Positions 15,394 to 24,616 are shown, counted from the stretch's first letter. The stretch: DNA of 64,000 bases from an uncultured Bacilli bacterium (GCA_910589375.1 CAJUTK010000001.1:1-64000); one strand, 5' to 3'. The notes: generated from the sequence alone by a model not told the origin. Made by a program: numbers and translations.

Positions 15394-17595
15394 TTATAAC
15401 ATAAATTTTTTTATTTCTTCACTATTTCTTAGCTTAGAAAAAATTCTATCAGAAAATGAAGATAAATCTGTTAAATCTAATTTTAAAATAGCCGCGGTCT
15501 CCTCGTTAGATAATCCTAACTGAAATTTATAAGTAATATACATTTTTTCTTTATCATCTAATGTATTTAATAAATCTTTCATTTCTTCACTAAATTCATC
15601 ACTATCTACCTCTGGCGCTGCTATTTTATCCATAACTTTTAGGGTTTTATTGGAAGTATTATTTCCAATTGGTTGCTCTAATGAAACAATTCTTTTTTCT
15701 TGCATGTACTTCACAAAATAAGCACTAAGGAATCCATTGATAGATTTATTTAAATAGCTAACTACCATTTTCACATTATTATTATAATTTCTGTCAATTA
15801 ATTCTAATAACTGTAAATTAAGAGCACTATTTAATTCTCTCTTAAAGTCCTCATTTTCCTTTAATCCATATGCAAAAAGATAAGAACGAATTCTTGAATA
15901 ATGATAGGTTTCTTGATGCATAAGAATAAGATATCTAGTGTCAAATAATCCCGATTTATATACACCAATTAAAAATATAATGTCAATATCACAAACCTCA
16001 ACATCAGAAATTTTTCCTAATAATTTAGACTTTTCTAAAATTAATTTTAAAGTATTCATTGATATACTTAGTTTTTCTCCTTCTTCATTATCATGAAAAT
16101 ACCAAATTAAGTTGACAATAGTTGACAAATTATTTTGACATTCTAATAATTGAATTACATTTTCATAATCAATATTTAAAAAGTCTAATATTTCTTTTAA
16201 CCTTTCTTCACTAATATGTTCAGTTTCTTTTAGATACTGAAAAATTTCCCTTAAATCATCATAATATTTTTTTCTAGTATAATAGCCAATAGATTCTTCT
16301 ACTGCTTCTTCCATAGTAACATCAGATTTATTTAAACTATCTGTCACACGTTCTCTGACATATTTTTCATTTAGACCTGTTCTTCTACAATAAGTAATTA
16401 AAGGTTCTTCTTTATAATAGTATTTAATACCATTTCTTTTAATATTGGAAAATGCAATATCCATAGCTTCCTCTAAAGCAATATCATGGTGTTCTTTTAA
16501 AAGCGCAAATATATAGTTATATACCGTATTATAAGAATAATTATTATCCTTACAATATGCATATAGTGTAATACCTTTATAGTAAAGGTAGCACCCCACA
16601 TAATTTTGATAATTTTCTAAAGCGGTTGCTAAACGTTCTTGCTCTGTCAAAGAAGAATACTTGGGATTTTTCCTCATTTTCGATAAGGTTTTAATAATCG
16701 TATTATAGACAATACCATGTTCTTCACAATAAGCATATAAAGGAATACCATCTACAAAATGATAAATACGCCTTTGATGTTCTACTAAAAAGTAAGAATC
16801 AACTACTTCTTGTATATCTGCTTCTGGATTCTTTTTAAGTTTTCGCAAAATATAAGTTCTAATAGAAATATAATTATACTCTGGATGTAAGCGACAGTAA
16901 TCTACTAATGGCATCCCATCATAAAAATATTTGATTCCTCTATCACCAAAGTCTTCTACTGCTATTCTAGTTGCTTCGTCGTCTGTTAAACTAGGATTTC
17001 CTCTTTTTATGGTTAAAGTACGATCCGCCATAGTATTATAATTTAGGTTATTTTCTCTACAATAATCTGCTAAAGACATCCCATCATATCCATATTTATA
17101 ATATACTTTACCACAAGTAGAAAGAACTGTTTTCATAACCTTGTCGATAGGAAGTTCCGGATGTTCATCTGCGTAGATTTTTATTCTATTTCTTTGTGTA
17201 TCTGCATTTAATCCATGTTCTTCACAATATTCTTCTAACGTTTTATTTTCATAAAAGTATTTGAATCTGCTATCCGTAAATTCTTCTACGGCCATTCTAG
17301 TTGCCTCATCATTTGACAGTTTAGAATTTTTAGATTGAAGACTCACAATACGTCTTACCATAGTGGCATAATTAAGATTATTTTCTCTACAATAATCCGC
17401 TAGAGATATTCCATCATATTTATAAAGCACCCTGTCACGATGATCAATCACATACTTCGTAGCAGCATCTTCGGAAACACCAGGATGTTTCTTAATATAA
17501 AGTCTTATACGTCTTCTTTGTGTTCCAACATTTAATCCATGTTCTTTGCAATAGTCATCTAGTGATATACCATCATATTTATACTTACTTCCCAT
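15394..17595 (-). CDS. Eight HTH-like repeats joined to a sigma-region-4-like domain
   Basis: 733 residues. Eight imperfect repeats of 53-62 residues begin at residues 5, 58, 113, 168, 223, 278, 338 and 392. Their core is Y-x-Y-D-G-x-x-L-x-x-Y-C-R-E-N-N-L-N-Y plus T-x-x-x-R-I, which reads like a helix-turn-helix of the recombinase/MerR sort. Residues 450-640 form an all-helical region. Residues 670-725 (TLDDKEKMYITYKFQLGLSN then EETAAILKL) resemble sigma-70 region 4, and VSLEQPIG before it resembles the linker in sigma factors. I do not know this architecture; sequence-specific DNA binding or an alternative sigma role is inference. GAGGGTTAT precedes the ATG. Confidence 0.75.
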   Translation of the reverse strand: MGSKYKYDGISLDDYCKEHGLNVGTQRRRIRLYIKKHPGVSEDAATKYVIDHRDRVLYKYDGISLADYCRENNLNYATMVRRIVSLQSKNSKLSNDEATRMAVEEFTDSRFKYFYENKTLEEYCEEHGLNADTQRNRIKIYADEHPELPIDKVMKTVLSTCGKVYYKYGYDGMSLADYCRENNLNYNTMADRTLTIKRGNPSLTDDEATRIAVEDFGDRGIKYFYDGMPLVDYCRLHPEYNYISIRTYILRKLKKNPEADIQEVVDSYFLVEHQRRIYHFVDGIPLYAYCEEHGIVYNTIIKTLSKMRKNPKYSSLTEQERLATALENYQNYVGCYLYYKGITLYAYCKDNNYSYNTVYNYIFALLKEHHDIALEEAMDIAFSNIKRNGIKYYYKEEPLITYCRRTGLNEKYVRERVTDSLNKSDVTMEEAVEESIGYYTRKKYYDDLREIFQYLKETEHISEERLKEILDFLNIDYENVIQLLECQNNLSTIVNLIWYFHDNEEGEKLSISMNTLKLILEKSKLLGKISDVEVCDIDIIFLIGVYKSGLFDTRYLILMHQETYHYSRIRSYLFAYGLKENEDFKRELNSALNLQLLELIDRNYNNNVKMVVSYLNKSINGFLSAYFVKYMQEKRIVSLEQPIGNNTSNKTLKVMDKIAAPEVDSDEFSEEMKDLLNTLDDKEKMYITYKFQLGLSNEETAAILKLDLTDLSSFSDRIFSKLRNSEEIKKFML

Positions 17596-17635
17596 ATAAC
17601 CCTCTAAAATTTATAGTTTGTATTATATCAAAATA

Positions 17636-17658
17636 AAAATGGAAAATCTATTCCATTT
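17636..17658 (-). terminator. Terminator of the CYTH gene
   Basis: Stem AAATGGAA / TTCCATTT with a 6-nt loop, then T residues on the minus strand. Confidence 0.7.
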
Positions 17659-18270
17659 CTAATTTTCTTGGTAAAGACCTAAATGATAAGCCTCTATATT
17701 ATGTTCTTTTAAATATAGTTCTACATAACCAATAGATACTTTCTTATTCTCTTCCTGCAATAACTTATTTTCCTTCAATACACTTATTAAAATATCCTCA
17801 TATTTTTTGCCTTCTTCTTCTGTAATGCTTTCTTGCTCTACATCATATTCAATTTCTAAAAAATAGCCTAAATCTTCTATTTCATCTAATACCATAGTAA
17901 TAGAATCATTAATTTTATAAGTCTTGCGTTTTTTTAAAATAGGCGCTAAAACAATTAGTTTTTCTTTAAATTCTTCATAATTATAACAGGAAATATCCAA
18001 TTTTAAATTTTGAAATACTTCTTCTATCTTTTCTGATGGAAAAGGAGAAAATGGAAACCTTGTTTCTCTACAATAAAGATGTGTTAAATCATTCGTACTT
18101 AGTTTAAAATCTATCTTTTCTTGATTTCTAATGCGTAAAAAATTTCCATTCCTAAGTAAATCGTAATTTTTAGTATCATAGTAAATGTCTTCTTCTCTTC
18201 TTTCTTCTACTAAAGGAAAATCTACTTTAGGAAAACTCTTTAATTTATATTTTAATTCTACTTCTATCAT
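17659..18270 (-). CDS. CYTH domain protein (triphosphate tunnel family)
   Basis: 203 residues spanning one CYTH domain. The signature E-x-E-x-K is seen in EVELKYKL at residues 3-10, IYYDTKNYDLLRNGNFLRIR supplies the next strands, and MVLDEIEDLGYFLEIEYD gives the late acidic strand. CYTH enzymes act on triphosphate substrates (thiamine triphosphate, inorganic triphosphate, or ATP to cAMP); which applies is unclear. ATG 18270 is chosen because GGTGATAAT precedes it and a TATAAT box lies inside the longer reading at 18306. Confidence 0.86.
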   Translation of the reverse strand: MIEVELKYKLKSFPKVDFPLVEERREEDIYYDTKNYDLLRNGNFLRIRNQEKIDFKLSTNDLTHLYCRETRFPFSPFPSEKIEEVFQNLKLDISCYNYEEFKEKLIVLAPILKKRKTYKINDSITMVLDEIEDLGYFLEIEYDVEQESITEEEGKKYEDILISVLKENKLLQEENKKVSIGYVELYLKEHNIEAYHLGLYQEN

Positions 18271-18300
18271 ATTATCACCAACAGATTTATTATAACAAAA

Positions 18301-18324
18301 AAACATGTATAATCATACATGTTT
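18301..18324 (-). terminator. Terminator of the nfn operon
   Basis: Stem AAACATGTAT / ATACATGTTT, 4-nt loop, T run on the minus strand; touches the stop codon at 18323. Confidence 0.8.
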
Positions 18325-19672
18325 AAGATAAATATTCCATAATCTCAGCAGCACCCTTTTTACCAGCTTCCATAGCAAGAATTACTGTAGCAGCACCTGT
18401 TACAGCATCTCCCCCAGCAAATACTCCTTTTTCACTTGTTTTTGTACCATCTACAATAATTAAGTTTCTTTCATTTCTTTCTACTTTAGAATCTGTTGTA
18501 GCAAGGTCATTCGCAGATGTTCCAAGTGCCATAACAATAGTATCACAATTCATAATAGTATGACTATCTGGTATTTCTCTTACAGATTTTCTACCATCTG
18601 ATTCTCCAGCATACTCCATAGCAATTAATTCTACTCCTGTTACATGATTATCCTCATCTTTTAAAATACGAGTAGGATTCTTTAAGGTATCAAAAATGAT
18701 TCCTTCTTCCATCGCATGTTCTACCTCTGCTTTTCTAGCAGGCATCTCATCCATATCACGTCTATAAACGATGTGTACTTCGATACCTAAACGTCTTAAA
18801 CTACGAGCAGCATCCATAGCAACGTTTCCACCACCTACTACAACTGCTACTTTAGAGTCTTTAACTGGTGTCATAGCATCTTTTTTATAAGCATTCATTA
18901 AATTAATACGAGTTAATACTTCATTGGCAGAGAATACTTCATTTGCATTCTCATTTTCTATTCCCATAAATTTAGGAAGACCTGCTCCAGTACCTAAATA
19001 AATGGCATCATATTCTTCTTGTAAATCTTCTAAACTTAAACTTTTTCCTATAACAGCATTTAGTTCTACTTTTACACCTAATTTCTTCAAAGAATCTACT
19101 TCTTCTTCTACAATCTTCTTAGGTAAACGAAATTCAGGAATTCCATAAGTAAGTACTCCTCCTGCTTTATGTAACGCTTCAAAGATGGTTACTTCATAAC
19201 CATTTTTAGCAAGTTCTCCAGCACAAGATAAGCCACTTGGGCCTGCTCCAATAACGGCTACTTTCTTATTTTTCTTAACAATTTCTTTTGTTAACGATAA
19301 ATGATTTTCTCGAGCATAATCCGCAACATATCGTTCTAGTGCGCCAATTGAAATGGCATCTCCTTTAAAACCTTTGATACACATTGCCTCACACTGTTTT
19401 TCTTGTGGACAAACTCTACCACAAACAGCAGGTAAACTCGAAGATGCTTGAATAACTTCATACGCTTTTTGCATATCATTTTCTTTGATAGCTTCAATAA
19501 ATTCAGGAATTCGAATATTAACTGGGCATCCTTTTACACATCTTGGATTCGCACAATTAAGACAACGACTAGCTTCTTTTTTTGCTTCTTCTTCTGTATA
19601 ACCTAAAGCTACTTCTTCAAAATTATGAGTGCGGGTATCAGCATCCGCAATACGCATATGTACTTTTTCCAT
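18323..19672 (-). CDS. NfnB/GltA-type NADPH-binding flavoprotein subunit
   Basis: 449 residues. N-terminal [4Fe-4S] motifs CLNCANPRCVKGCP and CGRVCPQEKQCEAMC are followed by an FAD motif (AVIGAGPSGLSCAGELAKNG) and an NAD(P) motif (VVVGGGNVAMDAARSLRRLG). This is the glutamate-synthase small-subunit family; because it is fused in an operon to an NfnA-like subunit and no glutamate synthase large subunit is present, it is best read as NfnB of the electron-bifurcating NADH-dependent ferredoxin:NADP oxidoreductase (also called SudA). Starts 1 nt inside the preceding stop (TAATG). Confidence 0.9.
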   Translation of the reverse strand: MEKVHMRIADADTRTHNFEEVALGYTEEEAKKEASRCLNCANPRCVKGCPVNIRIPEFIEAIKENDMQKAYEVIQASSSLPAVCGRVCPQEKQCEAMCIKGFKGDAISIGALERYVADYARENHLSLTKEIVKKNKKVAVIGAGPSGLSCAGELAKNGYEVTIFEALHKAGGVLTYGIPEFRLPKKIVEEEVDSLKKLGVKVELNAVIGKSLSLEDLQEEYDAIYLGTGAGLPKFMGIENENANEVFSANEVLTRINLMNAYKKDAMTPVKDSKVAVVVGGGNVAMDAARSLRRLGIEVHIVYRRDMDEMPARKAEVEHAMEEGIIFDTLKNPTRILKDEDNHVTGVELIAMEYAGESDGRKSVREIPDSHTIMNCDTIVMALGTSANDLATTDSKVERNERNLIIVDGTKTSEKGVFAGGDAVTGAATVILAMEAGKKGAAEIMEYLS

Positions 19673-20535
19673 TATTTATCACCACAATTTCCGCAACCGC
19701 CATGATGGGTACTACCCTCTTCCATCATGAGTTTCTTTCTACCTTCCTCTGTCTTATAAATACTCATTCTCTTTAAAGCATTATCAAAATCTACTTTATG
19801 GCCATCAAATTCTGGTCCATCTACACAAGCAAATTTTACTTTGCCATCAACAAGTAATCTACAAGCTCCACACATACCAGTACCATCTACCATAATAGGA
19901 TTCATACTAACGATAGTTTTAATTCCTAATTCTTTTGTATATAACGCTACAAACTTCATCATGATAACTGGTCCAATCGCTACACAATAATCATATTTCT
20001 TATCTAGTTTCTTCATCATATCCGTTACATTTCCCTGATTACCGTAACTTCCATCATCTGTTGTAATATAAAGATTATTACATACTTTCTTAGTCTCTTC
20101 TTCAATAACAATAATATCTTTTGTTCTAGCGCCATAGATAATATCTACATCTACCCCACGACTAGTTAAATATTTTGCTTGTGGATAAACGGGTGCTATT
20201 CCAACACCACCTGCTACAAATAGAATTTTCTTATCTAAGATATCATCATTTTCCATTAATTCAGATGGATTACCAAGTGGACCTGCTACTGAAAATAAGC
20301 TATCTGTTACCTCAGTTAATTCCATCGTAGATGCACCTATTACTTGATATATTAAGCTTAATATTCCATTTTCTCTATCATAATCATAGATTGTTAATGG
20401 AATCCTTTCAGATGACTCATAGGCCATTACAATAACAAACTGTCCTGGTAAACATTTCTTTACCACTAAAGGAGCTTCTACTTCTAATAAATAGACATCT
20501 TTTCCAATACATTCATTTTTTCTAACTCTATACAT
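19672..20535 (-). CDS. NfnA-type ferredoxin-NADP reductase subunit
   Basis: 287 residues. FAD site RIPLTIYDY at about 55, NAD site VAGGVGIAPVYPQAKYL at about 110, and a [2Fe-2S] cluster with cysteines in GMCGACRL and KFACVDGPEFDGH. A further Cys pair lies in GGCGNCGDK at the very end. With the following subunit it would bifurcate electrons from NADPH to NAD and ferredoxin, or the reverse, in anaerobic metabolism. ATG 20535 is preferred over the ORF start at 20580 because GGTGAGGAT precedes it and TATACT lies 7 nt upstream. Confidence 0.9.
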   Translation of the reverse strand: MYRVRKNECIGKDVYLLEVEAPLVVKKCLPGQFVIVMAYESSERIPLTIYDYDRENGILSLIYQVIGASTMELTEVTDSLFSVAGPLGNPSELMENDDILDKKILFVAGGVGIAPVYPQAKYLTSRGVDVDIIYGARTKDIIVIEEETKKVCNNLYITTDDGSYGNQGNVTDMMKKLDKKYDYCVAIGPVIMMKFVALYTKELGIKTIVSMNPIMVDGTGMCGACRLLVDGKVKFACVDGPEFDGHKVDFDNALKRMSIYKTEEGRKKLMMEEGSTHHGGCGNCGDK

Positions 20536-20596
20536 ATCCTCACCTATTATCAGTATACAAGATAATAAAAAGGAATGCAATCAAAAAAAGCCAGTA

Positions 20597-21814
20597 TTAG
20601 CTTTCTTTTAAAACAAAGTTTCCATTTTCAAAAACAGTATATTCTTCTCCATCCCAAGTAGTTCCTACTATTGTTAAATCAGAAGTACCTACCATAAAAT
20701 CTGTATGAACGTTAGAATGATTAACGCCTTTTTCTAATAATTCTTCGCGAGACATATTCTCGCCATTTTCATAACATTTTGAGAATCCATCCCCGATTGC
20801 TAAATGGCAAGATGCATTTTCATCATATAAAGTCTCATAGAAAACAACATTCATATTAGAAATAGGAGAATCATAATCTACTAATGCTACTTCTCCTAAA
20901 TAACAAGAATTATCATCCGTTGCTACCATATTTTCTAATATTTCTTTTCCCTTTTCTGCATTAATCTCTACTATTTTTCCATCTTCTAGACGAAAAGAAA
21001 AATTTTCAATTAAAGATCCACCATATACGAGTGGTCTTGCACTATAAATAGTACCATTAACACCTGTTCTAAGAGGAGTTGTAAATACTTCTTCTGTTGG
21101 CATGTTAACAATTAAGGGACCATCCCCTGCTCCACACCATACATGATTTTTAGGTAATTCTATTACCAAATCAGTTCCTAAATCATTTGTATAATGAAGA
21201 TAACGGAAATGATAGTTATTTAACAAAGAACTTTTCTTATGACTTAATCTCGTCTTTTCATTCCATGCTTCAATAGGATTATCTTCGTATACCAAACAAC
21301 ATTTAAAAATAGCATCCCATGTCAACTCTAAAGCATTCTCTTTATCAGGAAATACTTGTTTTGCGTATTCTTCTGTTGCAACGATTGAAATACACCATGG
21401 TACATCATCTGTACTTTGACGTTTTTTATAATAAGGTCGTGATGCTCTAAACTGATGAGAGGTAATAGATATTTTTTCACTTGGAATATCTTTCATCATT
21501 TCTGGCGCATCAGAATAAAGCATTAAGAAAGCTGCATCCTTTTTAGCATATTCATCAAATATTTTCTTATTCCAAAAAGAACTTTCTAATAAATCTTCTT
21601 TTTCTAAGTGAAGTAATTGTTCTCTCTTTAACCCATTATCTTCCCAATCAAAATAAATATCTGTAACACCTAGTTCATAAGCCCTATTAGTTAAGACTTG
21701 AATAAAATCAATTGCTTTAATAGGTGCAGAAATAAGAAGTGGTCTGATTCTTTCTTTTAAATTCAAACAACGTATTAGTAATAAATCTGCATATTTTATA
21801 AAATTCTCATTCAT
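20597..21814 (-). CDS. M29 family aminopeptidase (AmpS/PepS type)
   Basis: 405 residues, full length for the family. The metal-binding half carries ENFSFRLEDGKIVEINAEKG, YLGEVALVDYDSPIS and the C-terminal VNHSNVHTDFMVGTSDL, where Glu, His and Asp ligands of the two-metal site sit. M29 enzymes remove N-terminal residues from peptides in the cytoplasm. ATG follows a GGATGGTGAAAC ribosome site. It stands alone between the nfn and deformylase-like genes. Confidence 0.93.
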   Translation of the reverse strand: MNENFIKYADLLLIRCLNLKERIRPLLISAPIKAIDFIQVLTNRAYELGVTDIYFDWEDNGLKREQLLHLEKEDLLESSFWNKKIFDEYAKKDAAFLMLYSDAPEMMKDIPSEKISITSHQFRASRPYYKKRQSTDDVPWCISIVATEEYAKQVFPDKENALELTWDAIFKCCLVYEDNPIEAWNEKTRLSHKKSSLLNNYHFRYLHYTNDLGTDLVIELPKNHVWCGAGDGPLIVNMPTEEVFTTPLRTGVNGTIYSARPLVYGGSLIENFSFRLEDGKIVEINAEKGKEILENMVATDDNSCYLGEVALVDYDSPISNMNVVFYETLYDENASCHLAIGDGFSKCYENGENMSREELLEKGVNHSNVHTDFMVGTSDLTIVGTTWDGEEYTVFENGNFVLKES

Positions 21815-21881
21815 AGTTTCACCATCCTTTTTTAGTATACCATATTCTAGCTAGAAATTTGTCAAAAGAAAAAAGATTTTA

Positions 21882-22460
21882 TTATCCCTTTTTCTTTTCT
21901 TCTAATAAAGTTTGATAGTTACCAGTTTTAGAAAAAATTTCATAACCATGCTTTTTTCTAAACTCTTTTCTCTCTTCTTTTTCCATCTGTAAAACTTCTT
22001 CTGCTACATCAATATGAAGAATACCATTTAAATGATCATATTCATGCGATAAAACTGTTGCTTCAAATCCTTCAAAAATAGATTTCTGCTTTTCCCCAAA
22101 CTCATCTACATATTCTATTTCTATTTTATAAGGTCTTAAAACTCTTCCCATATTGTTTAGACAACTAGCGCAAGCCTCCCAATATTCTGTTAAACCAATT
22201 CTTTTTGTAATTACGGGATTAATTAAAATTCTTCTCTCATTATGTTCTTGATCTTCCAAATTATCGATATCTGTATTTTTTAGGTAAATGATTCTCTTTT
22301 GAATACCTATCTGTACTGCTGCCATAGCAAGCACTTCATGTTCTAAACAGAATTCTTCTAATACTTCAATCTCTTTTTGATAACTATCCTTTGTAAAATC
22401 TACTTCTTTTGATCTGGTCCTTAAAAATTTTTCATGATTTAATATTGTATAGGCCTCCAT
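21882..22460 (-). CDS. Peptide deformylase-like protein with altered motif 2
   Basis: 192 residues. Motif 3 HEYDHLNGILHID matches the HExDH metal site of deformylase, and AMAAVQIGIQKRI corresponds to motif 1 (GxGxAAxQ) although the first two glycines are replaced. Motif 2, normally EGCLS with a metal-binding Cys, reads EACASCLNN here, so two cysteines compete for the role. It may still deformylate but could be a specialised paralogue. ATG 22460 has GGTGATAGT directly before it; TATAAT lies 6 nt further up, inside the longer ORF, ruling out the start at 22493. Confidence 0.82.
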   Translation of the reverse strand: MEAYTILNHEKFLRTRSKEVDFTKDSYQKEIEVLEEFCLEHEVLAMAAVQIGIQKRIIYLKNTDIDNLEDQEHNERRILINPVITKRIGLTEYWEACASCLNNMGRVLRPYKIEIEYVDEFGEKQKSIFEGFEATVLSHEYDHLNGILHIDVAEEVLQMEKEERKEFRKKHGYEIFSKTGNYQTLLEEKKKG

Positions 22461-22463
22461 ACT

Positions 22464-22481
22464 ATCACCACACTCATTATA
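22464..22481 (-). promoter_or_regulatory. Short-leader promoter of the deformylase-like gene
   Basis: Minus strand TGGTATAAT with TATAAT at 22476-22481, 6 nt, GGTGAT (22464-22469), 3 nt, ATG 22460. Confidence 0.7.
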
Positions 22482-22496
22482 CCATATTATCAACTA

Positions 22497-22520
22497 AAAA
22501 GCATTGATTAACAATGCTTT
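22497..22520 (-). terminator. Terminator after the HIT-like gene
   Basis: Stem AAAAGCATTG / CAATGCTTT with a 5-nt loop. Confidence 0.75.
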
Positions 22521-22523
22521 CTC

Positions 22524-23027
22524 TTAATTATATCTCTCTTTTATCTTAGCGATAGTTTCTAATACTTCCTCTTTATCCTTAGCAGTAGCATTACTACGTA
22601 GATATTCGCAGATATCTCTTACGTAAGAAACACCCTTTCCAAATTTTTCAACCATCCAGGCTTGATTTGGAAAAATCCATACATGGAAATGTTTTGATCG
22701 TTCCTCTTGTACAAGAGTTATCTCATTCGTAATTCCTAATTCTTTTAAAATAGAAATACTCTTACTAATAATTTCTATTAATCTATGTTGTTCTTCTATA
22801 TTTAATCCAGTAATCGAATTAATATGTTTTTTTACATTAATAATCAAGAAACCATTTAAAGGGATTTCTGGATCACTTGCTAAAAGAAAAGTATCATCTT
22901 CATAAATAAATCCTCCAGGCGGAATAATTTTTTTATTAGATATCTCACATCCTAAACAATTATATTGATAATGGTTCCCTAAGAAATCTACCATTTCTTT
23001 TGAATTACCTATTAAATTTTCATTCAC
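22524..23027 (-). CDS. HIT-like protein with incomplete histidine triad, GTG start
   Basis: 167 residues. A Cys pair-like YNCLGCEI near residue 23, GGFIYEDDTFLLASDPEIPL and NGFLIINVKKHINSITGL match the HIT fold, but the nucleotide-binding triad HxHxH reads HFHVWIF: the first two histidines are kept and the catalytic third is tryptophan. It may bind nucleotides without normal hydrolysis. GTG is the only start compatible with GGTGATTTT. It follows the DUF2000 gene after 9 nt and belongs to its operon. Confidence 0.75.
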   Translation of the reverse strand: MNENLIGNSKEMVDFLGNHYQYNCLGCEISNKKIIPPGGFIYEDDTFLLASDPEIPLNGFLIINVKKHINSITGLNIEEQHRLIEIISKSISILKELGITNEITLVQEERSKHFHVWIFPNQAWMVEKFGKGVSYVRDICEYLRSNATAKDKEEVLETIAKIKERYN

Positions 23028-23036
23028 AAAATCACC

Positions 23037-23465
23037 TTATTCTAATTTCCATAATTGAAATTTTCCTGTTATCTCATTTACATCTTTAGTATTTCCATAA
23101 ATAATAGCTCCTAAATATTCTAAATTTTCTTCTTCTTTAGATGCTACAGCAGAAACTAACTCCTCATCTGTTCTTGTTTCTAACATTTCTTTTGGATAAT
23201 CTGCTACTAATAAATTAGGATTACTTTTTGCCTTTTCGATAGCACTTCTTAATTTACTAGCTTTCACTTTTGTAATAATAAATGGGAACTTACTAATTCC
23301 TAAATGTTCCTTATTAGACTTATCTAATAAAATAGGTTTTCCCATAATTTCTTTATCTGAATACTTTCCAATGGCAATTGATAAATGTCCTATCACATTT
23401 AATGCAACAGATACCTCTACATTTGTTGCAATAATTCCAACTATTTTTTTATCTTCATAATTCAT
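23037..23465 (-). CDS. DUF2000 family protein
   Basis: 142 residues covering the whole DUF2000 domain, a Pth2-like fold: KIVGIIATNVEVSVALNVIGHLSIAIG gives the first strand and helix, KFPFIITKVKASKLRSAIEKA the central part. No enzymatic activity is known for the family. AAGGAGGAATTTT is a strong ribosome site. It lies in a probable operon: small 28-aa ORF, DUF2000, HIT-like. Confidence 0.87.
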   Translation of the reverse strand: MNYEDKKIVGIIATNVEVSVALNVIGHLSIAIGKYSDKEIMGKPILLDKSNKEHLGISKFPFIITKVKASKLRSAIEKAKSNPNLLVADYPKEMLETRTDEELVSAVASKEEENLEYLGAIIYGNTKDVNEITGKFQLWKLE

Positions 23466-23487
23466 AAAATTCCTCCTTCATTTTAAT

Positions 23488-23574
23488 TTAAAATAAAGGA
23501 GATACTACATTTTCTAGTACTTCTATTTTAGCCCACAATTCAGCTCCATGCATTTTTCTTGGATACTTAATCAT
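23488..23574 (-). CDS. 28-residue small protein upstream of DUF2000
   Basis: Reads MIKYPRKMHGAELWAKIEVL plus ENVVSPLF, then TAA. It has a strong ribosome site (GGAGGAAAAT-ATG) and its stop lies 22 nt before the DUF2000 start, so it probably shares that transcript; TATAAT is visible about 40 nt upstream. The peptide is amphipathic rather than membrane spanning. It could be a leader peptide, a small functional protein or the relic of a larger gene. Not recognised. Confidence 0.5.
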   Translation of the reverse strand: MIKYPRKMHGAELWAKIEVLENVVSPLF

Positions 23575-23616
23575 ATTTTCCTCCAATTATCCAATTATTT
23601 ATTTCATTATATCATA

Positions 23617-24555
23617 TTATTTCCATTTTAAAGTTGGAATTAAAGTATTTTTTAAATCCTTTGAAAGTTTATAAGAATACATACTATAGTATAGTTCTAC
23701 AACCTCAGGAGTTACTTCGTGCATTTCATAATTTCCTTCCGGTGTCTTTTTATAAGCAAAATAATGTGTTATTCTGCCAACAGTTACTTGATGAATAGCA
23801 ATATAAACACTCTTATCCCTATTATAAAAATAGACATTTTGTAAAAGATGTTCATCCCCAAGAAACATTTTTAATAATGCTTGTACATATTTAACACCTA
23901 TTACATATCCAGTACTTACCTTAAGTGCATTAATAAAATCTCCTATTTTTTGGTAGACATAATAGGAATATTCTTCTTTAGATCTACATTTTTTTTGAAT
24001 TTCTTCTAATTCTTTTTTTAATTGTTCTAAAAGACTTTCTGTATTGGAATCTTTTTGATATACATCTTCATCTACATATGAAAAATCAAATTTATCTTCA
24101 TAAGGCTTCTTAGAAATTTGACAATTATAATAAGTGTCTAATCCGTATTTTATCCCAATCATATCTTTATAAGATGCTGTTAAATCTGCTCTATAAACCC
24201 TACCATTAAAAAAAACTTCTACATAAGCATGAACTGGCTTCTTTATTGAAACTTTTCTAATAGGATCAAAAACTTCTTCCTCTACATATTTTACTCTTGA
24301 AACAATGCTGAAAGCATGTAATAATTCATTATATAAAATAGCCCAAGAAAAGCAAGTAATATCAAAATCAGTAACATTTCTAATATCTATTTTTTTCTTA
24401 CGTAAATTTTCTCTTTCTTCTACTGAAGAAAATATCCAAAGAGGATCATATTCAAATAAGTCACCTGTTCTTTTATAAATATATTGTGCAATCTTTAACT
24501 TATCTGTTAATCCTAGACTTGCTATTTCTTGCTTTAAAGCCCCCAATAAATCCAT
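23617..24555 (-). CDS. Transglutaminase-like cysteine protease-fold protein
   Basis: 312 residues, family not recognised. A Cys-His-Asp order typical of transglutaminase-core domains is visible: Cys in FDITCFSWAILYNELL near residue 70, His in KPVHAYVEVFFNGRVYRADL near 110, Asp in the same block. Residues 175-210 are charged and likely coiled. A second domain follows (YVIGVKYVQALLKMFLGDEH). No signal peptide, so cytoplasmic. ATG 24555 is chosen for the AAGGGGATAAT site. It is followed by the operon-independent DUF2000 group. Confidence 0.6.
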   Translation of the reverse strand: MDLLGALKQEIASLGLTDKLKIAQYIYKRTGDLFEYDPLWIFSSVEERENLRKKKIDIRNVTDFDITCFSWAILYNELLHAFSIVSRVKYVEEEVFDPIRKVSIKKPVHAYVEVFFNGRVYRADLTASYKDMIGIKYGLDTYYNCQISKKPYEDKFDFSYVDEDVYQKDSNTESLLEQLKKELEEIQKKCRSKEEYSYYVYQKIGDFINALKVSTGYVIGVKYVQALLKMFLGDEHLLQNVYFYNRDKSVYIAIHQVTVGRITHYFAYKKTPEGNYEMHEVTPEVVELYYSMYSYKLSKDLKNTLIPTLKWK

Positions 24556-24616
24556 ATTATCCCCTTCTTTATTCGGCATGTATTTTAGCAAATTTATGCT
24601 TTTTTGTCAAAATGAA

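Noticed and set aside
20583..20600. Terminator after the M29 aminopeptidase gene
   Set aside because: Only a weak 5-bp stem (AAAGC/GCTTT) is seen; not enough to list.
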